DNA from: Lycocorax pyrrhopterus obiensis | Taxonomy: Eukaryota; Chordata; Aves; Passeriformes; Paradisaeidae | NCBI GenBank assembly: GCA_014706295.1 | Contig: JACSVZ010000024.1 | Span: 5,251,269 to 5,315,268 of the forward strand | Length of the DNA stretch: 64,000 nucleotides | Direction: 5' to 3' | Shown here: positions 1 to 11,940 of the stretch, piece by piece | How positions within the stretch are numbered: position 1 is the stretch's first letter | How the letters are laid out: each line of letters starts with the position of its first letter | Translations under genes and position numbers: made by a program | Notes under the pieces: model-generated | The model's input: the letters and a program-made list of their open reading frames with translations, nothing else | What the model was told of the DNA's origin: nothing | Database searches by the model: none

Positions 1-2370
1 TTCTGATGTTTGGCAACGGAACCAGGTGGCCCCGAGCCAGCCCCGTCCCCATTAGAGGATGGCACCATGGTAGGAAATGAGTTTGCAGGGCCTCAGTCCA
101 AATTCCCATGGAGGAGCGTTGAGGCATCACAGCAGCCCAGGGCTGGAGCATCATCTTCCCGCAGGCACGGGGAAACGGGGAGTCCATCCCGCAGCCCCCC
201 ACCCAGGCTGGAGAGCGCGGGACGTGGGGATTTGGCAGCAACGGGAACGCCCTGGCTGATGGAAGTCCCATCTACTCCCACAGTGGTGAGCGGGAGGGTG
301 GTGCCAGGGCAGAGCTCTCCACCAGCCCTGAGCACCCCCGGGGCCATCTCCAGCACAGCAGGGAGTCGCTCCTGGCAGAAGATTCCACTGTCAAAGGTCC
401 TTGGAGGTGTTGAGAAGAGCCAGAGGGAGCTTGGAAGAGCTGGCAGGGTGTTCCAGCCAGTGCTGGAGCCCCTCTGCCACGTGGCTGCCGGTCGGAGAGC
501 GAGCGCCCGCTGTGCCAGCTCCGTGTCCATTTTCTCTCCAGCACAGCCCAAATTTGTAGGATCCTGGCTCCTCGGATCAAAGCAGGGGCTGGTGACAAGG
601 CTTGACAAGCAACTGGGCAGGCCTGGGAGAGGAGCTGCTGCCAGGCTCCGGGCTCTGGCACAGCGGGCTGGCACTGCCCCACAGCCAGCTCCACATCCAC
701 TGCCACCGTGCCATCCCCAAGGAACCCTGCTGGGAATGGGGCACAGACCCTCCCTGCTGAGGGCGGCCGGAGAGCAGCAGGTGACAGTGACAGTGACAAC
801 AGCTGCGCCACCGCGCTCCTCCCCATGCGAGCCCACGGAGCCGGGTGCCTCCCCACGACCCCCCTCAGCCCAGCCACGGCCTTCAAGGGAGGGACAAATC
901 TGTCCCCGACCACTGGGAACAATCCCAGTGCCAGAGCTCGGCGCCAGCCCCGCGCCACCGGTTCCACGTGCGCCCCGGACAGAACCCCCGGCCGGGCTCT
1001 CTGCCACAGCCCGGCCCGGCCACCCCGGGGCCACCTCCCCGCGTCACCGTCGGCCCCGGCTGCCAGGCGCCAGCCAGCACAGCCAGCAGTGCCATGACCT
1101 AGAAAAGCGAAGGGTTCTTCACACGCCGCGCTGCCGCGAGCCCCCCTGCACCGGCCCATGCGGCCGCGGCTGCGGAAAAACCTCGCCGTCCTCAACAAGT
1201 GACCGGCGCGGGCACACGCGTGAGGCACACCTGGCACCGCTCCGTGCCACCAGCCCCAGGGCTCGTGGGTCCCCACCCGGGAAGGGCTGCAGCTCCCCCC
1301 CAAAGCCCCGGCTGCCACCTGCTTGCCGCACGTGCCCGCGGCGACACACGCTGGGTGCCCACGTGTGCCCTCCCGCACGCCCACGGGCCGCGGGTGCCGT
1401 GGCACGGCGGCCCCCCGCAGCCCCCACGCTGGCACCGAACGAAGCTCCAGCACGCAGGGGAAGGCTGCGAACCCACCCGCGAACCCACCCACCCACCCAC
1501 CACCCACCGCGGGCTCCGCCGACGCGCCCGCCCACGCGCCCGGTGCGTGCCGAGTCCCCCAGGGCCCTGCCCAGGGGTGACAACGCGGGGTGACCAACCC
1601 GGCCGAGCACCCACGCTCGCCAGGCTGGCACAGTCCACACGTGTGCCCACAGCAGGGATGCCAGCAGGGAGCCCAGCACCCACCCGTGGCCTTGCTGTGT
1701 GACACACCACGGCACCGCGGTGCCACACGTGTGCCCAGCGACACACATGTGCCCGCGGACACGCGCGCAGCCCCTCCACCGTGGGGCTGCCGGAGCCCGG
1801 CACTGCTTTACAGGGAGGCACCGGCACCCCGCGGGAGGAAACGGAGCCTCGAGGGGGCACGAGCGTCCTGAGGGGGACCGGGACTCCCGGGGGAACCGGC
1901 AGCCCCGAGGCAGAACCGGCAGAGCGGGGAGGAACCGGCAGCCACCGGGGTGGGGGGGACCGGCAGAGCGGGAGGAGGAGATCGGCGGCCCCGGGAGAGG
2001 GGGGGACCGGCAGCCCCGCGGGGAAGGACCGGCAGCTCCGGGCACGCCGCGGCTCTCAGCTAGCCCCGTGCCGAGCCCTCCGCGCCGCCGCAGCCCCGCG
2101 CAACTTCCCGGCAGGGCCGGGGCCGCCTCGGAATGCCGCTGCCCGCCCCGGGCACCGGGCACGGGGCACCGCGGTACCGCGGCGCGGCTGCAACTCCCGT
2201 TCCCGCAGCCCCACCGCCGGCGCAGGAAAGTTGGCCGTGGTTGGGGTGGAAGCTGAGGCGGCGGGCGGTGGGGGGGGGGTCCCCGGTGGAACCGGGGCCT
2301 CTGCCAACCGGCAGCACCGGCCGCCGCAGCCCGCATCGGCGGCGAGCTGCCGCCCCGCTGCGCCGCGCCG
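1..2370 (+). repeat. Third copy of ADGRB2 intron 1/CpG-island sequence, direct orientation
   Basis: It matches 40,040-42,440 base for base apart from about 1 per cent differences, for example an extra C near 196 and T instead of C in TGTCAAAGG near 390. No coding exon is present; all long open frames here are by-products of the GC-rich composition. Confidence 0.93.
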
Positions 2371-2394
2371 GGGGCAGGCTGCTCGCCCCGCGCG

Positions 2395-2422
2395 GGCTAC
2401 ACGCGCTGCTAACGGAGCGCAG
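2395..2422 (+). other. Copy of ADGRB2 exon 1 donor region
   Basis: CTACACGCGCTGCTAACGGAGCGCAG is broken here to its last part, AACGGAGCGCAG, followed by GTAAGGGC from 2,423. It duplicates the donor at 42,559 in opposite orientation. Upstream of about 2,395 the sequence switches to the other palindrome arm, so only the end of exon 1 is copied. Confidence 0.6.
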
Positions 2423-4917
2423 GTAAGGGCGGCCACGACCCCTCCGCTGGTGCACCGACATCTTCCCCTCTCCGTGCACCGGCACCCCCCCGTTCTCGGT
2501 GAACCCCCCCCCCTTTCCCGGTGCGGCGGCTTCGCTCCCCCCCGGCGCGGCGCAGCGGGCGCGGCAGCTCGCCGCCGATGCGGGCTGCGGCGGCCGGTGC
2601 TGCCGGTTGGCAGGAGCCCCGGTCCACCGGGGACCCCCCCCACCGCCCGCCGCCTCAGCTTCCACCCCAACCACGGCCAACTTTCCTGCGCCGGCGGTGG
2701 GGCTGCGGAACGGGAGTTGCAGCCGCGCCGCGGTACCGCGGGTGCCCCGTGCCCGGTGCCCGGGGCGGGCAGCGGCATTCCCGAGGCGGCCCGGCCCTGC
2801 CGGGAAGTTGCGCGGGGCTGCGCGGCGCGGAGGGCTCGGCACCGGGGCTAGCTGAGAGCCGCGGCGTGCCGGAGCTGCCGGTCCTTCCCCGCGGGCTGCC
2901 GGTCCCCCCCTCTCCCGGGGCCGCCGATCTCCTCCTCCCGCTCTGCCGGTCCCCCCCCACCCCGGTGGCTGCCGGTTCCTCCCCGCTCTGCCGGTCTGCC
3001 CTCGGGGCTGCCGGTTCCCCCGGGAGTCCCGGTCCCCCTCAGGACGCTCGTGCCCCCCTCGAGGCTCCGTTTCCTCCCGCGGGGTGCCGGTGCCTCCCTG
3101 TAAAGCAGTGCCGGGCTCCGGCAGCCCCACGGTGGAGGGGCTGCGCGCGTGTCCGCGGGCACATGTGTGTCGCTGGGCACACGTGTGGCACCGCGGTGCC
3201 GTGGTGTGTCACACAGCAAGGCCACGGGTGGGTGCTGGCTCCCTGCTGGCATCCCTGCTGTGGGCACACGTGTGGATTGTGCCAGCCTGGCGAGCGTGGG
3301 TGCTCGGCCGGGTTGGTCACCCCGCGTTGTCACCCCTGGGCAGGGCCCTGGGGGACTCGGCACGCACCGGGGTGCGTGGGCGGGCGCGTCGGCGGAGCCC
3401 CGGCGGTGGGTGGGTGGGTGGGTGGGTGGGTTCGCGGGTGGGTTCGCAGCCTTCCCCTGCGTGCTGGAGCTTCGTTCGGTGCCAGCGTGGGGGGCTGCGG
3501 GGGGCCGCCGTGCCACGGCACCCGCGGCCCGTGGGCGTGCGGGAGGGCACACGTGGGCACCCAGCGTGTGTCGCCGCGGGCACGTGCGGCAGGCAGGTGG
3601 CAGCCGGGGCTTTGGGGGGGAGCTGCAGCCCTTCCCGGGGTGGGGGACCCACGAGCCCTGGGGCTGGTGGCACGGAGCGGTGCCAGGTGTGCCTCACGCG
3701 TGTGCCCGCGCCGGTCACTTGTTGAGGACGGCGAGGTTTTTCCGCAGCCGCGGCCGCACGGGCCGGTGCAGGGGGGCTCGCGGCAGCGCGGCGTGTGAAG
3801 AACCCTTCGCTTTTCTAGGTCATGGCACTGCTGGCTGTGCTGGCTGGCGCCTGGCAGCCGGGGCCGACGGTGACGCGGGGAGGTGGCCCCCGGGGTGGCC
3901 GGGCCGGGCTGTGGCAGAGAGCCCGGCCGGGGGTTCTGTCCGGGGCGCACGTGGAACCGGTGGCGCGGGGCTGGCGCCGAGCTCTGGCACTGGGATTGTT
4001 CCCAGTGGTCGGGGACAGATTTGTCCCTCCTTGAAGGCCGTGGTTGGGCTGAGGGGGTCGTGGGGAGGCACCCGGCTCCGTGGGCTCGCATGGGGAGGAG
4101 CGCGGTGGCGCAGCTGTTGTCACTGTCACTGTCACCTGTCTGCTCTCCGGCCACCCTCAGCAGGGAGGGTCTGTGCCCCATTCCCAGCAGGGTTCCTTGG
4201 GGATGGCACGGTGGCAGTGGATGTGGAGCTGGCTGTGGGGCAGTGCCAGCCCTGCTGTGCCAGAGCCCGGAGCCTGGCAGCAGCTCCTCTCCCAGGCCTG
4301 CCCAGTTGCTTGTCAAGCCTTGTCACCAGCCCCTGCTTTGATCCGAGGAGCCAGGATCCTACAAATTTGGGCTGTGCTGGAGAGAAAATGGACACGGAGC
4401 TGGCACAGCGGGCGCTCGCTCTCCGACCGGCAGCCACGTGGCAGAGGGGCTCCAGCACTGGCTGGAACACCCTGCCAGCTCTTCCAAGCTCCCTCTGGCT
4501 CTTCTCAACACCTCCAAGGACCTTTGACAGTGGAATCTTCTGCCAGGAGCGACTCCCTGCTGTGCTGGAGATGGCCCCGGGGGTGCTCAGGGCTGGTGGA
4601 GAGCTCTGCCCTGGCACCACCCTCCCGCTCACCACTGTGGGAGTAGATGGGACTTCCATCAGCCAGGGCGTTCCCGTTGCTGCCAAATCCCCACGTCCCG
4701 CGCTCTCCAGCCTGGGTGGGGGCTGCGGGATGGACTCCCCGTTTCCCCGTGCCTGCAGGAAGATGATGCTCCAGCCCTGGGCTGCTGTGATGCCTCAACG
4801 CTCCTCCATGGGAATTTGGACTGAGGCCCTGCAAACTCATTTCCTACCATGGTGCCGTCCTCTAATGGGGACGGGGCTGGCTCGGGGCCACCTGGTTCCG
4901 TTGCCAAACATCAGAAG

Positions 4918-7900
4918 CTCTGTAGCTCCTCGGCACTCAGGAGGGCCATGCTGTCCCCCCTGTGCTGATCCTGTCTGTTCCTTCTTGATGTCCTCCAAGA
5001 GCAGGATGGATCCAGGCCCCTTCTCCTCCCTGGGGCACTTCGGAGGCTCCCAGTTGGGCTGGGTCTGGTTGAGGTGGTGGGGTAGGAAAAAAATCCGCTT
5101 TTGGGATGAGCACAAATCCTGCTGCCAGCACCGGGAGTCAGAATCCCCCTCTGAAGCCCTCCCTGCCCTCCATCCCTTTGCAGGATGGAGCTGATGGAAA
5201 AGACGTGGAAGAAACTCCTTGGAAGAGGCCGTGGGAGCGCCGTGACTGCTGCAGCCCCTGCAACCGAGGGGGGGCTTTGCCTCCAGGGACCCCCCAGCAG
5301 TGCAGGGAGGGGGGAGAGGCAGCACACGCTGTTCCCTGGCAGAGCAAATCCCTAATCCCGGCGGAGATTTCTCTGTGCTGTCTCCGGGCCTTGCTTTTGG
5401 AGTGGAGTTTTACCAACAGCAGTTAAGTAAAATAAATAAAGAGGCCTGCGCTTGCCAGTGCTCGCGAGGCCGCGCCAGGGATTGGCAAAGCGGCACCATT
5501 AATTACAGCTCGGCACCGCTGCCAGCCTGCCGGCTCCAGGAGAGGCCGTGGCAGCACGCCGGGGAGCCGGAGGGAGAAGGGAGACGTGGAATCGTGGAAG
5601 GGAGGGGAATCGTGGTGCTGGACACCGGGGGAATTGTGCCGGAGAGGGTGGAAGCAGCTCAGATGTCGCTGTCCCTGCTGGGTGTCTGTGTGTGCACACG
5701 CGTGTGCAAGCATGTGACGCACAGGAATCCGTGTTTTCGGGATGGAGGCTGGGATTGCAGTGGAGTTTTTCCCAGGAACGGTGCTGATCTGTTGGTGGAG
5801 GGGCTGGGAAGGCCCAGCACACCCCAGCTCAGTGCTGAGGGTCCCCATGGAGGTGCTTTGGAGCAGCTTTGGAGTTCCCGGATGCCTTTGAACCGCCAGG
5901 GAAGATCCTGGGAATGGGAGGGTCGTGGCTTCTCGCAGTGGGAATTGCTCGTTAGGGTGCTGTGCTTGCCGCTGTCACCTCCGGGTGGGCAGGGAGGGGA
6001 TCCCATGGGATGGAGCCTCATGGCCGTGCCGTGCCAGGGGCCAGCCCGTTCCTTTTGGCAGGGAAACGAGGCTGTTGTTGGTGGATCAACCCCCAGGACT
6101 CCCCAGCCCTTCCTTACTTTTTATTCCTTTATCCCAAGCCACGCTCATGTTAGGAATTCTCATGGATCCGGTCTTTTTTTCCCATGGATTTTGTATTTTC
6201 TACAGCCTGTTAAGAGAACAGTTGGGTTAAAAACCACATCCCTCCACCCTCAAATCTCCTTTATTCTGCCATTAATCGTTTCTCAGATTATTGATGCCGA
6301 GGGGTTCAGTGCCGCCCATTTATCACTTTTTTGGGGACTGTTCGGTTGTTCCTGGCTGGAGATGGTCACGATCTGGCCTCCTGCCGTGCCGGTATGATGG
6401 AGCTGGACAGGGATCCAGCCAAAATCCAGGCAAAACATCCTCAGGGAAACAACCTGTTCGTGCGTCGGGAGCAGTGCCGTGCCGTGGCCAGGGAGAGCCG
6501 AGCCGCGGTCGGATCCTGCTCTTCCCGGAGCTGTATTCCAAGAGGGATGCGCCGGCAGTGATGGAGAGGGACCGCGCTCCGAGGACGTGGAGCCCGGGCT
6601 GTCGCTTCCGCCCGCCCGGCCGCTTCCCAGCTCTGTGATGGCTCTTTAAAAGCTTTAATTAAAGCTTTAAACCCACCCCCTTCCCTGCGCCCGGGCGGGA
6701 ACAAAGGCAGATGGAAGGGGCTGGAGCGGGTGCCTGCGGCGGGCGAGCGTGCCAGGCTGTGCCCGTCGTGCTCCGGGTGACATCGCCGTCCCCGGGAAGC
6801 ACCAGCCGCTCCCCAGCGGGGTGCGGGGGGTCCCTGGGTGGTCGCCGGCTGCCCCCAGGGAGCCGGCAGCGCTGCCGGGATGCGCTCACCGCTGCCGGGT
6901 GGCTCATTCCGCATGGAGCGAGGTCGTTTGGGAGGCAGTGGGGGTGATGCCAGCGCGGCCGTGCCCTGGCACCGCGGCCAGGCTGGGCTCCCCCGAGCCG
7001 GAGAACGCAGACGGTGACGCTGCAGGGCGCGAGGTCCCCGCCGCGCTGCCGGGTGGGGGTGATGGTGACCTCTCCTCGTGTCGCCCGGGTGACTCGGTGG
7101 CCCAGATGTTAAATATCTCCTCGGCCCGGCTCGCAGCTCAGTGAAATATTTTCACTGCAGCAGCAGCAGCAGCAGCGGCAGCGGCAGCTCGAGCGCTGCA
7201 GGGAGCGGGGCTGGTGCCGAGTGAGCTCTGGCAGGTTTGGTTCAGCCCGGCCGTGGCTCGGTGCGGTGCCGGGCTCCGGGCAGCCGCAGCCACGGCAGGT
7301 TTTGGGGCTGGGAGGAGGCTGCCCATATCCCAGAACACCTGGATCATGCGTGCCTGGAGAGGTGAGGCGTGGGCTGCCTGGCTGGGTCCATCCCCGAGCC
7401 TTCCAGCGGCCGGCTGGGCGGCGGGGTGGATGGATGGATGGATGGATGGGTGGATGGATGGATGGATGGATGGACGAATGGATGGACGGATGGTGGTGCC
7501 GGAGCGTCCCTGCTCGCTGCTGCTGGGCGAGGGAAGCAAGCACCATCTTGTGTCCCTGCCAGGCTGCGGGAGCCCCAGGAGCTCGCTGCAGAGCAGCAGC
7601 GTGTCCCTGCCTGACCTCCTCCTCCTCCTCTCCCTCCTCCTCCTCCTCTCCCTCCTCCTCCTCCCCCCTCCCCTCATCCCCGGCTCTCCCGGAGCAGCGG
7701 AGGGGGCTGGGACTCTCCGGGAGACCCCCGGTCCTTGGTGGTCGCTCGAGTAGCACCAGCGGGGGATGCTCGTGGTGCTCCCCGCTCCGGCTGCCGCCGG
7801 AACTCGGTGCTGTTGGGTCTCTCCTGTTGCGTTCCCTGGGGTCTCTGTGTGGAAGTTACTCCGGGAAAGCGGGGTTTTCTTTTACCCCGGATCGCCCCGC

Positions 7901-9118
7901 TTGCATTGGGGAGGTCCTGCCAGCATCCAGCCCGTGCTGCTCCCGCTGGCTCCATCCCAGCCCCTCTCTCCCCGTGCCCTGGAGGGGGGGAATGCCAGCA
8001 CCGAGCCCCCCCGCGCTGCCGGGAGCCAGCGCCAGCCTGTTGCATGAGAATCGGGATATTTTTAGCTCTCTAATGTCCCCCGGAGTGGCTCCAGCGCAGG
8101 CTCGGCCGAGGCTCCGTGTCCCTGCCCGATGAGCCGGGGGATGCCCCAGTATCACCAGCTCGGCCAGGGGTGATCCGGGAGCAGGAGACGCTGTTTGAGG
8201 ATGGAGAAGAGCATCCCCCGAGCCGCGCCAAGCGCTCGGCATCCCCAGCACACGGCTGGGCGGAGGCGAGCGGCGACCTCAGCGATTTTGGAATCAACCT
8301 CTGCCATGGCATCTGGCCCTGTGGCCACCTCCTGAATGTCCTCTGCTGCCCCCAGGGCTGTACCCTTGCCACCGCTGCCCCGGGCACAGGCTGAGTGATG
8401 CCGACACGTGCGCGGCGGCCTCGGTCTCTTTAGAGCCGTGCTCCGGGCTCACTTAATAAGGCCGCGGCGTGCATTATTTTATTAATGAGGTATTAAAAAG
8501 CCGCTCACGGTGATGCTCTGCATTCCCGGAGAGGTATCCAAGAAATCTGTACTGAGCAGTGGCTGCTCTCCCTGTGCCCGGCTCTCAGGGCCGCTGCGGG
8601 GCCACCGCGCTGCTGGGGTGTCACCGTGCACCCCCAGCACGTCACCCCGAGCTGCCAGCCTGTCCCCACCGTGCTCCGGGGCACCAGAAAGAGCTCCAAG
8701 GGCTTTTATAGCTCTGAATGAAGTTGTTTGGTGGCTCCTTGCTCAGGTTGTGCTCGGCCAGCTCTGGGGGGGGGTGAGCTGAGGGCAGGGGGGTCACTGC
8801 AGGGGGACCTGCAGGGCTGGGTCTCTGCTCTGGTGGCTTTGGGGTGAGGTCCTCTGTCTGTGCTGCGCTGTCCCCAACCTGGGGACTCCTTGGCACAGCA
8901 AGGAGTCCCCTGTAACCCTGCAAAGTGGCAGATGGGGACACGGATCAGGTGGGGACATGAACCAGGAGGGGACGTGAACCAGGAGGGGACACAGAGTAAC
9001 CGGGATGTTGCTCCCACACCAGCTGGGCTCGGGGCAGGTTGCTGACCCCCAACCCAGCTCCACAGTGGCCAAGCCTCCGGGTAAGCCTCTGTCCATGTGT
9101 CCATCTGTCTGTCCGCAG
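4918..9118. other. Left-arm copy of ADGRB2 intron 1
   Basis: Inverted copy of about 35,841-40,040. It contains the same AT-rich islands, the (ATGG)n microsatellite at about 7,430-7,495 and (CTC)n at about 7,615-7,670. The microsatellite differs in length and interruptions from the right arm. No coding exon recognised. Confidence 0.75.
7430..7495. repeat. (ATGG)n microsatellite, left-arm copy
   Basis: About 16 units of GATG with single interruptions such as GGTG, CGAA and CGGA. The right-arm counterpart at about 37,470-37,535 differs in interruptions. Confidence 0.85.
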
Positions 9119-9927
9119 GGCAAATGCCATAGGATGACCGCTGCTGGTCCCCTCTTACTGGCTGTGATATCGTCTGTCCTGTGGCTCACGCGGGGCTTCG
9201 ACCCGGCTCCCAGCGCCTGCTCCGCCCTGGCCTCCGGAGTCCTCTACGGCTCCTTCTCCCTCAAGGACCTGTTCCCCACCATCTCCTCCGGCTGCTCCTG
9301 GACCCTGGAGAACCCCGACCCCACCAAGTACTCGCTCTACCTCCGCTTCAACCGGGAGGAGCAGGTCTGCACCCACTTCTCGCCCATGGTGCTGCCGCTC
9401 GACCACTACCTGGCCAACTACACCTGCGACCCCCCGGGGCGAGGCCAGCCCCGCCCCCGCCCGCCAGCGCCCGGAGCAGCAGCAGCAGGAGGAGGAGGAG
9501 GACGAGGAAGCCGAGCTGGAGCTGTGCGAGGGCGCGGGGCCCTTCACCTTCCTGCACTTCGACAAGAACTTCGTGCAGCTGTGCCTGGCGGCCGAGCCCG
9601 AGGCGGCCCCGCGGCTGCTGGCGCCGCAAGCCCTGGAGTTCCGCTTCGTGGAGGTGCTGCTCATCAACAACAACAACTCCAGCCAGTTCACCTGCAGCGT
9701 GCTGTGCCGCTGGCTCGAGGAGTGCCTGCAGGCTCCCGGTGCCCGCCGCTGCGGCTTCACCCACGCCGGCTGCAGCTGCCAGGCCGAGAGCCCTCCGGCC
9801 CCCCGGCGCAACGGCACCCGGCCCCCGGCCCCAGCGCCCACCCCGGCGCCCGCCGGCCCCGACTGCTGCCCCACCGAGCTGCATTCTGCGAATGCCGACG
9901 AGCTCGACCTGCCCGAGGTGCCGCACG
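9119..9927 (+). pseudogene. Duplicate ADGRB2 exon 2 with a 1-bp frameshift
   Basis: 809 bp against 808 bp in the intact copy at 35,033-35,840. Splice sites and the ATG at 9,134 are kept. After NYTCDP a run of six C, near 9,430-9,435, replaces five C in the intact copy. The frame shifts and the rest of the exon reads as an unrelated Pro/Arg/Ala-rich sequence, while the true continuation ([20 protein letters not shown]) lies in another frame. If the copy were real it could not make the receptor; a homopolymer error is equally possible. Confidence 0.9.
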
Positions 9928-10099
9928 GTGAGTGGGGGTCGGGGATGGACTCCCCCCGCGCCGCACAGGGGCTCCCAGGGGTGCCGCAGGGTGGTCGTGG
10001 GATGGGTGGGTTCTGCCTGCGCGTGGTCCGTGGGGAAGGGGGATGTTGGGAATTGTACGTGGGGCAGGGAGGTCGTGCAATGGATGGATCCTGTTTGTG

Positions 10100-10625
10100 A
10101 GAGCTCTCTGAGACTGGAAAGTGCCAGCTGGGAGCTGTGCGTGCAGCAGGACGTCGTGCAGTGGGTGGATCCTGGGGCTGGAGGGTGCCAAGGGGGCACT
10201 GCCCATGGAGCAGGGAAACTGCCGTGGATGAATCCCGCCCATGCACAGTCCTGCGGTAGGATGGGTGCCAGCTGTGTGCTGGGCACGGAGCAGGGAATCC
10301 ATGGAATGGATGAATCCCGTCTGAGCCCACTCCCAGGTCAGGATGGTGCCACTTGGGCACTGGGCATGGAGCAGGGAATCCATGGAATGGATGAATCCTG
10401 CCTGAGCTCACTCCCAGGTCAGGACGGTGCCACCTGGGCACTGGGCATGGAACAGGGATTCCATGGAATGCATGAATCCTCTCTGAGCCCACTCCCAGGT
10501 CAGGACGGTGCCACTTGGGCACTGGGCATGGAGCAGGGAATCCATGGAATGGATGAATCCTGCCTGAGCACGCTCCCTGGGGCTGGAAGTTTCCAGCGGG
10601 ACACTGCACATGGAGCAGGGAATCC
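10100..10625. repeat. 66-bp minisatellite, left-arm copy (longer allele)
   Basis: Units of about 66 bp share GGGCATGGAGCAGGGAATCC followed by ATGGAATGGATGAATCC. Four close units are seen between about 10,285 and 10,570, flanked by diverged units. The right arm has one unit fewer, which accounts for the change in offset between the two arms across intron 2. Confidence 0.85.
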
Positions 10626-10869
10626 ATCCAAAGTTCAAATCCGTGGAGCTGCACCTTGTTCTGCCCTTGCCACGGCCCAGCCATCCCTGGGAATGCCACT
10701 TTGCCACCACGGTGACCCCACCGCTGCCAGGGCTGATGCCACGGCTGCTCTGGCACATCCCACATGGCTCCCTGGACTCGCTGGCCGCCTCCCTGGCACG
10801 GGGCAGGAGCAAGGAGCAGGAGCCAACGCGCTCTGCCTTGATGGAGACGTGGAAAACAATTTGCAGGTA

Positions 10870-11430
10870 AAATGACCCTTTCCCGTGGCAAATTACCCTT
10901 GACTGCTGCAGCCCGGGCGCTTGTTATTCCAGGCAGGATGTCACGGCACGGCGGCCGGGCTATTAACCAGGCGGAATGAGGCCATTCGCTCGTTCCGGGA
11001 TCGTAGGAACGTCGGCTGAGGATGAAGCAGCCGGCACTGGGATTGGGGTGCCCGCGGCGGGGCCGCCTCACCCCGGTGCTGCCCGTGCCCGCGGTGCCAA
11101 GCCCGGCGAGGCGATACGGGGATTTTGGGACACATCTGGCCAGCTGTTACCTCCAGCAGCCGCAGGGTGATGCGCGGGCAGGAGCAATCCGCAACTGGGC
11201 TGCGCGGGGTCTTTATCCGGCAGATTAGGTGGCGGGGCCGGGCTGAGGGTGTAGAGATAATTTCATTGGGCTTTAGCATTTATTTCAGGAGCTAAATGTC
11301 ATTATGGGCAGATCCCCCACTAAATCCCCGGTCCGTTACAGCTGCAGGGCTCTAAATCACCTCATCCCGAGGGGAGCTGCTTGAGCTGATTTCATTTTAT
11401 GGGGTTTTTTTTTATCCTTTTTCGTTTCCC
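10870..11430. promoter_or_regulatory. Possible conserved non-coding element, left-arm copy
   Basis: AT-richer block with low-complexity-free sequence, including GGCTATTAACCAGG, ATAATTTCATTGGGC and GAGCTAAATGTCATTATGGG. It stands out from the minisatellite-filled intron. Mirrors about 33,600-34,170. Regulatory role is inferred from composition only. Confidence 0.3.
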
Positions 11431-11559
11431 CTTTGAACGCAACTCCCCGGGGTGATTAAGAGCTCAGTGCCAGGGTCAGGTGCCAGCCCCAAGGTCAGCC
11501 CAGCTGAACCTGTGCCCAAGGGGTGACACTGGCTGTGGCCAGGGGCTGCTTGGGGAGAA

Positions 11560-11940
11560 ACGGGATCTGGGATGGGATGGAGAAGCGGGATCCAGGAAGG
11601 GATGGAGAGGCAGGATTCAGGACGGGATGGAGAAGCAGGACAGGATGGGATGGAGAAGCGGGATGCAGGATGAGATGGAGAAGCAGGACAGGATGGGATG
11701 GAGAAGCAGGACAGGACGGGATGGAGAAGCAGGACAGGATGGGATGGTGAAGTGGGATCCAGGACAGGATGGAGAAGCAGGATCCAGGATGGGATGGAGA
11801 AGCGGGATGCAGGATGGGATGAAATAGTGGGACACAGAATGGGATGAAATAGCGGGATACAGAATGCGACGGAGAAGCAGGATCCAGGACGGGATGAAAT
11901 AGTGGGACACAGAATGGGATGGAGAAGCGGGATGCTCCTC
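11560..11940. repeat. GGGATGGAGAAGC minisatellite, left-arm copy
   Basis: Irregular tandem units of about 19-37 bp built on GGGATGGAGAAGCAGGA with inserted TCCAGGA or CAGGA blocks. It is purine-rich on this strand. It mirrors about 33,070-33,490. Confidence 0.85.

Larger units (their letters stand above)
1..4917. repeat. Nested palindrome at the left end (arms ~2.37 kb, spacer ~175 bp)
   Basis: Bases 1-2,370 are the reverse complement of about 2,545-4,917, and also a direct copy of about 40,040-42,440. The unpaired spacer, about 2,371-2,544, contains the exon 1 donor region that corresponds to about 42,440-42,610. The left side is cut by the window edge, so the real arm may be longer. Confidence 0.95.

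Noticed and set aside
9070..9118. GTAAGC donor-like site 37 bp upstream of the exon 2 acceptor
   Set aside because: The resulting intron would be too short for vertebrate splicing, and no supporting upstream coding exon was found.
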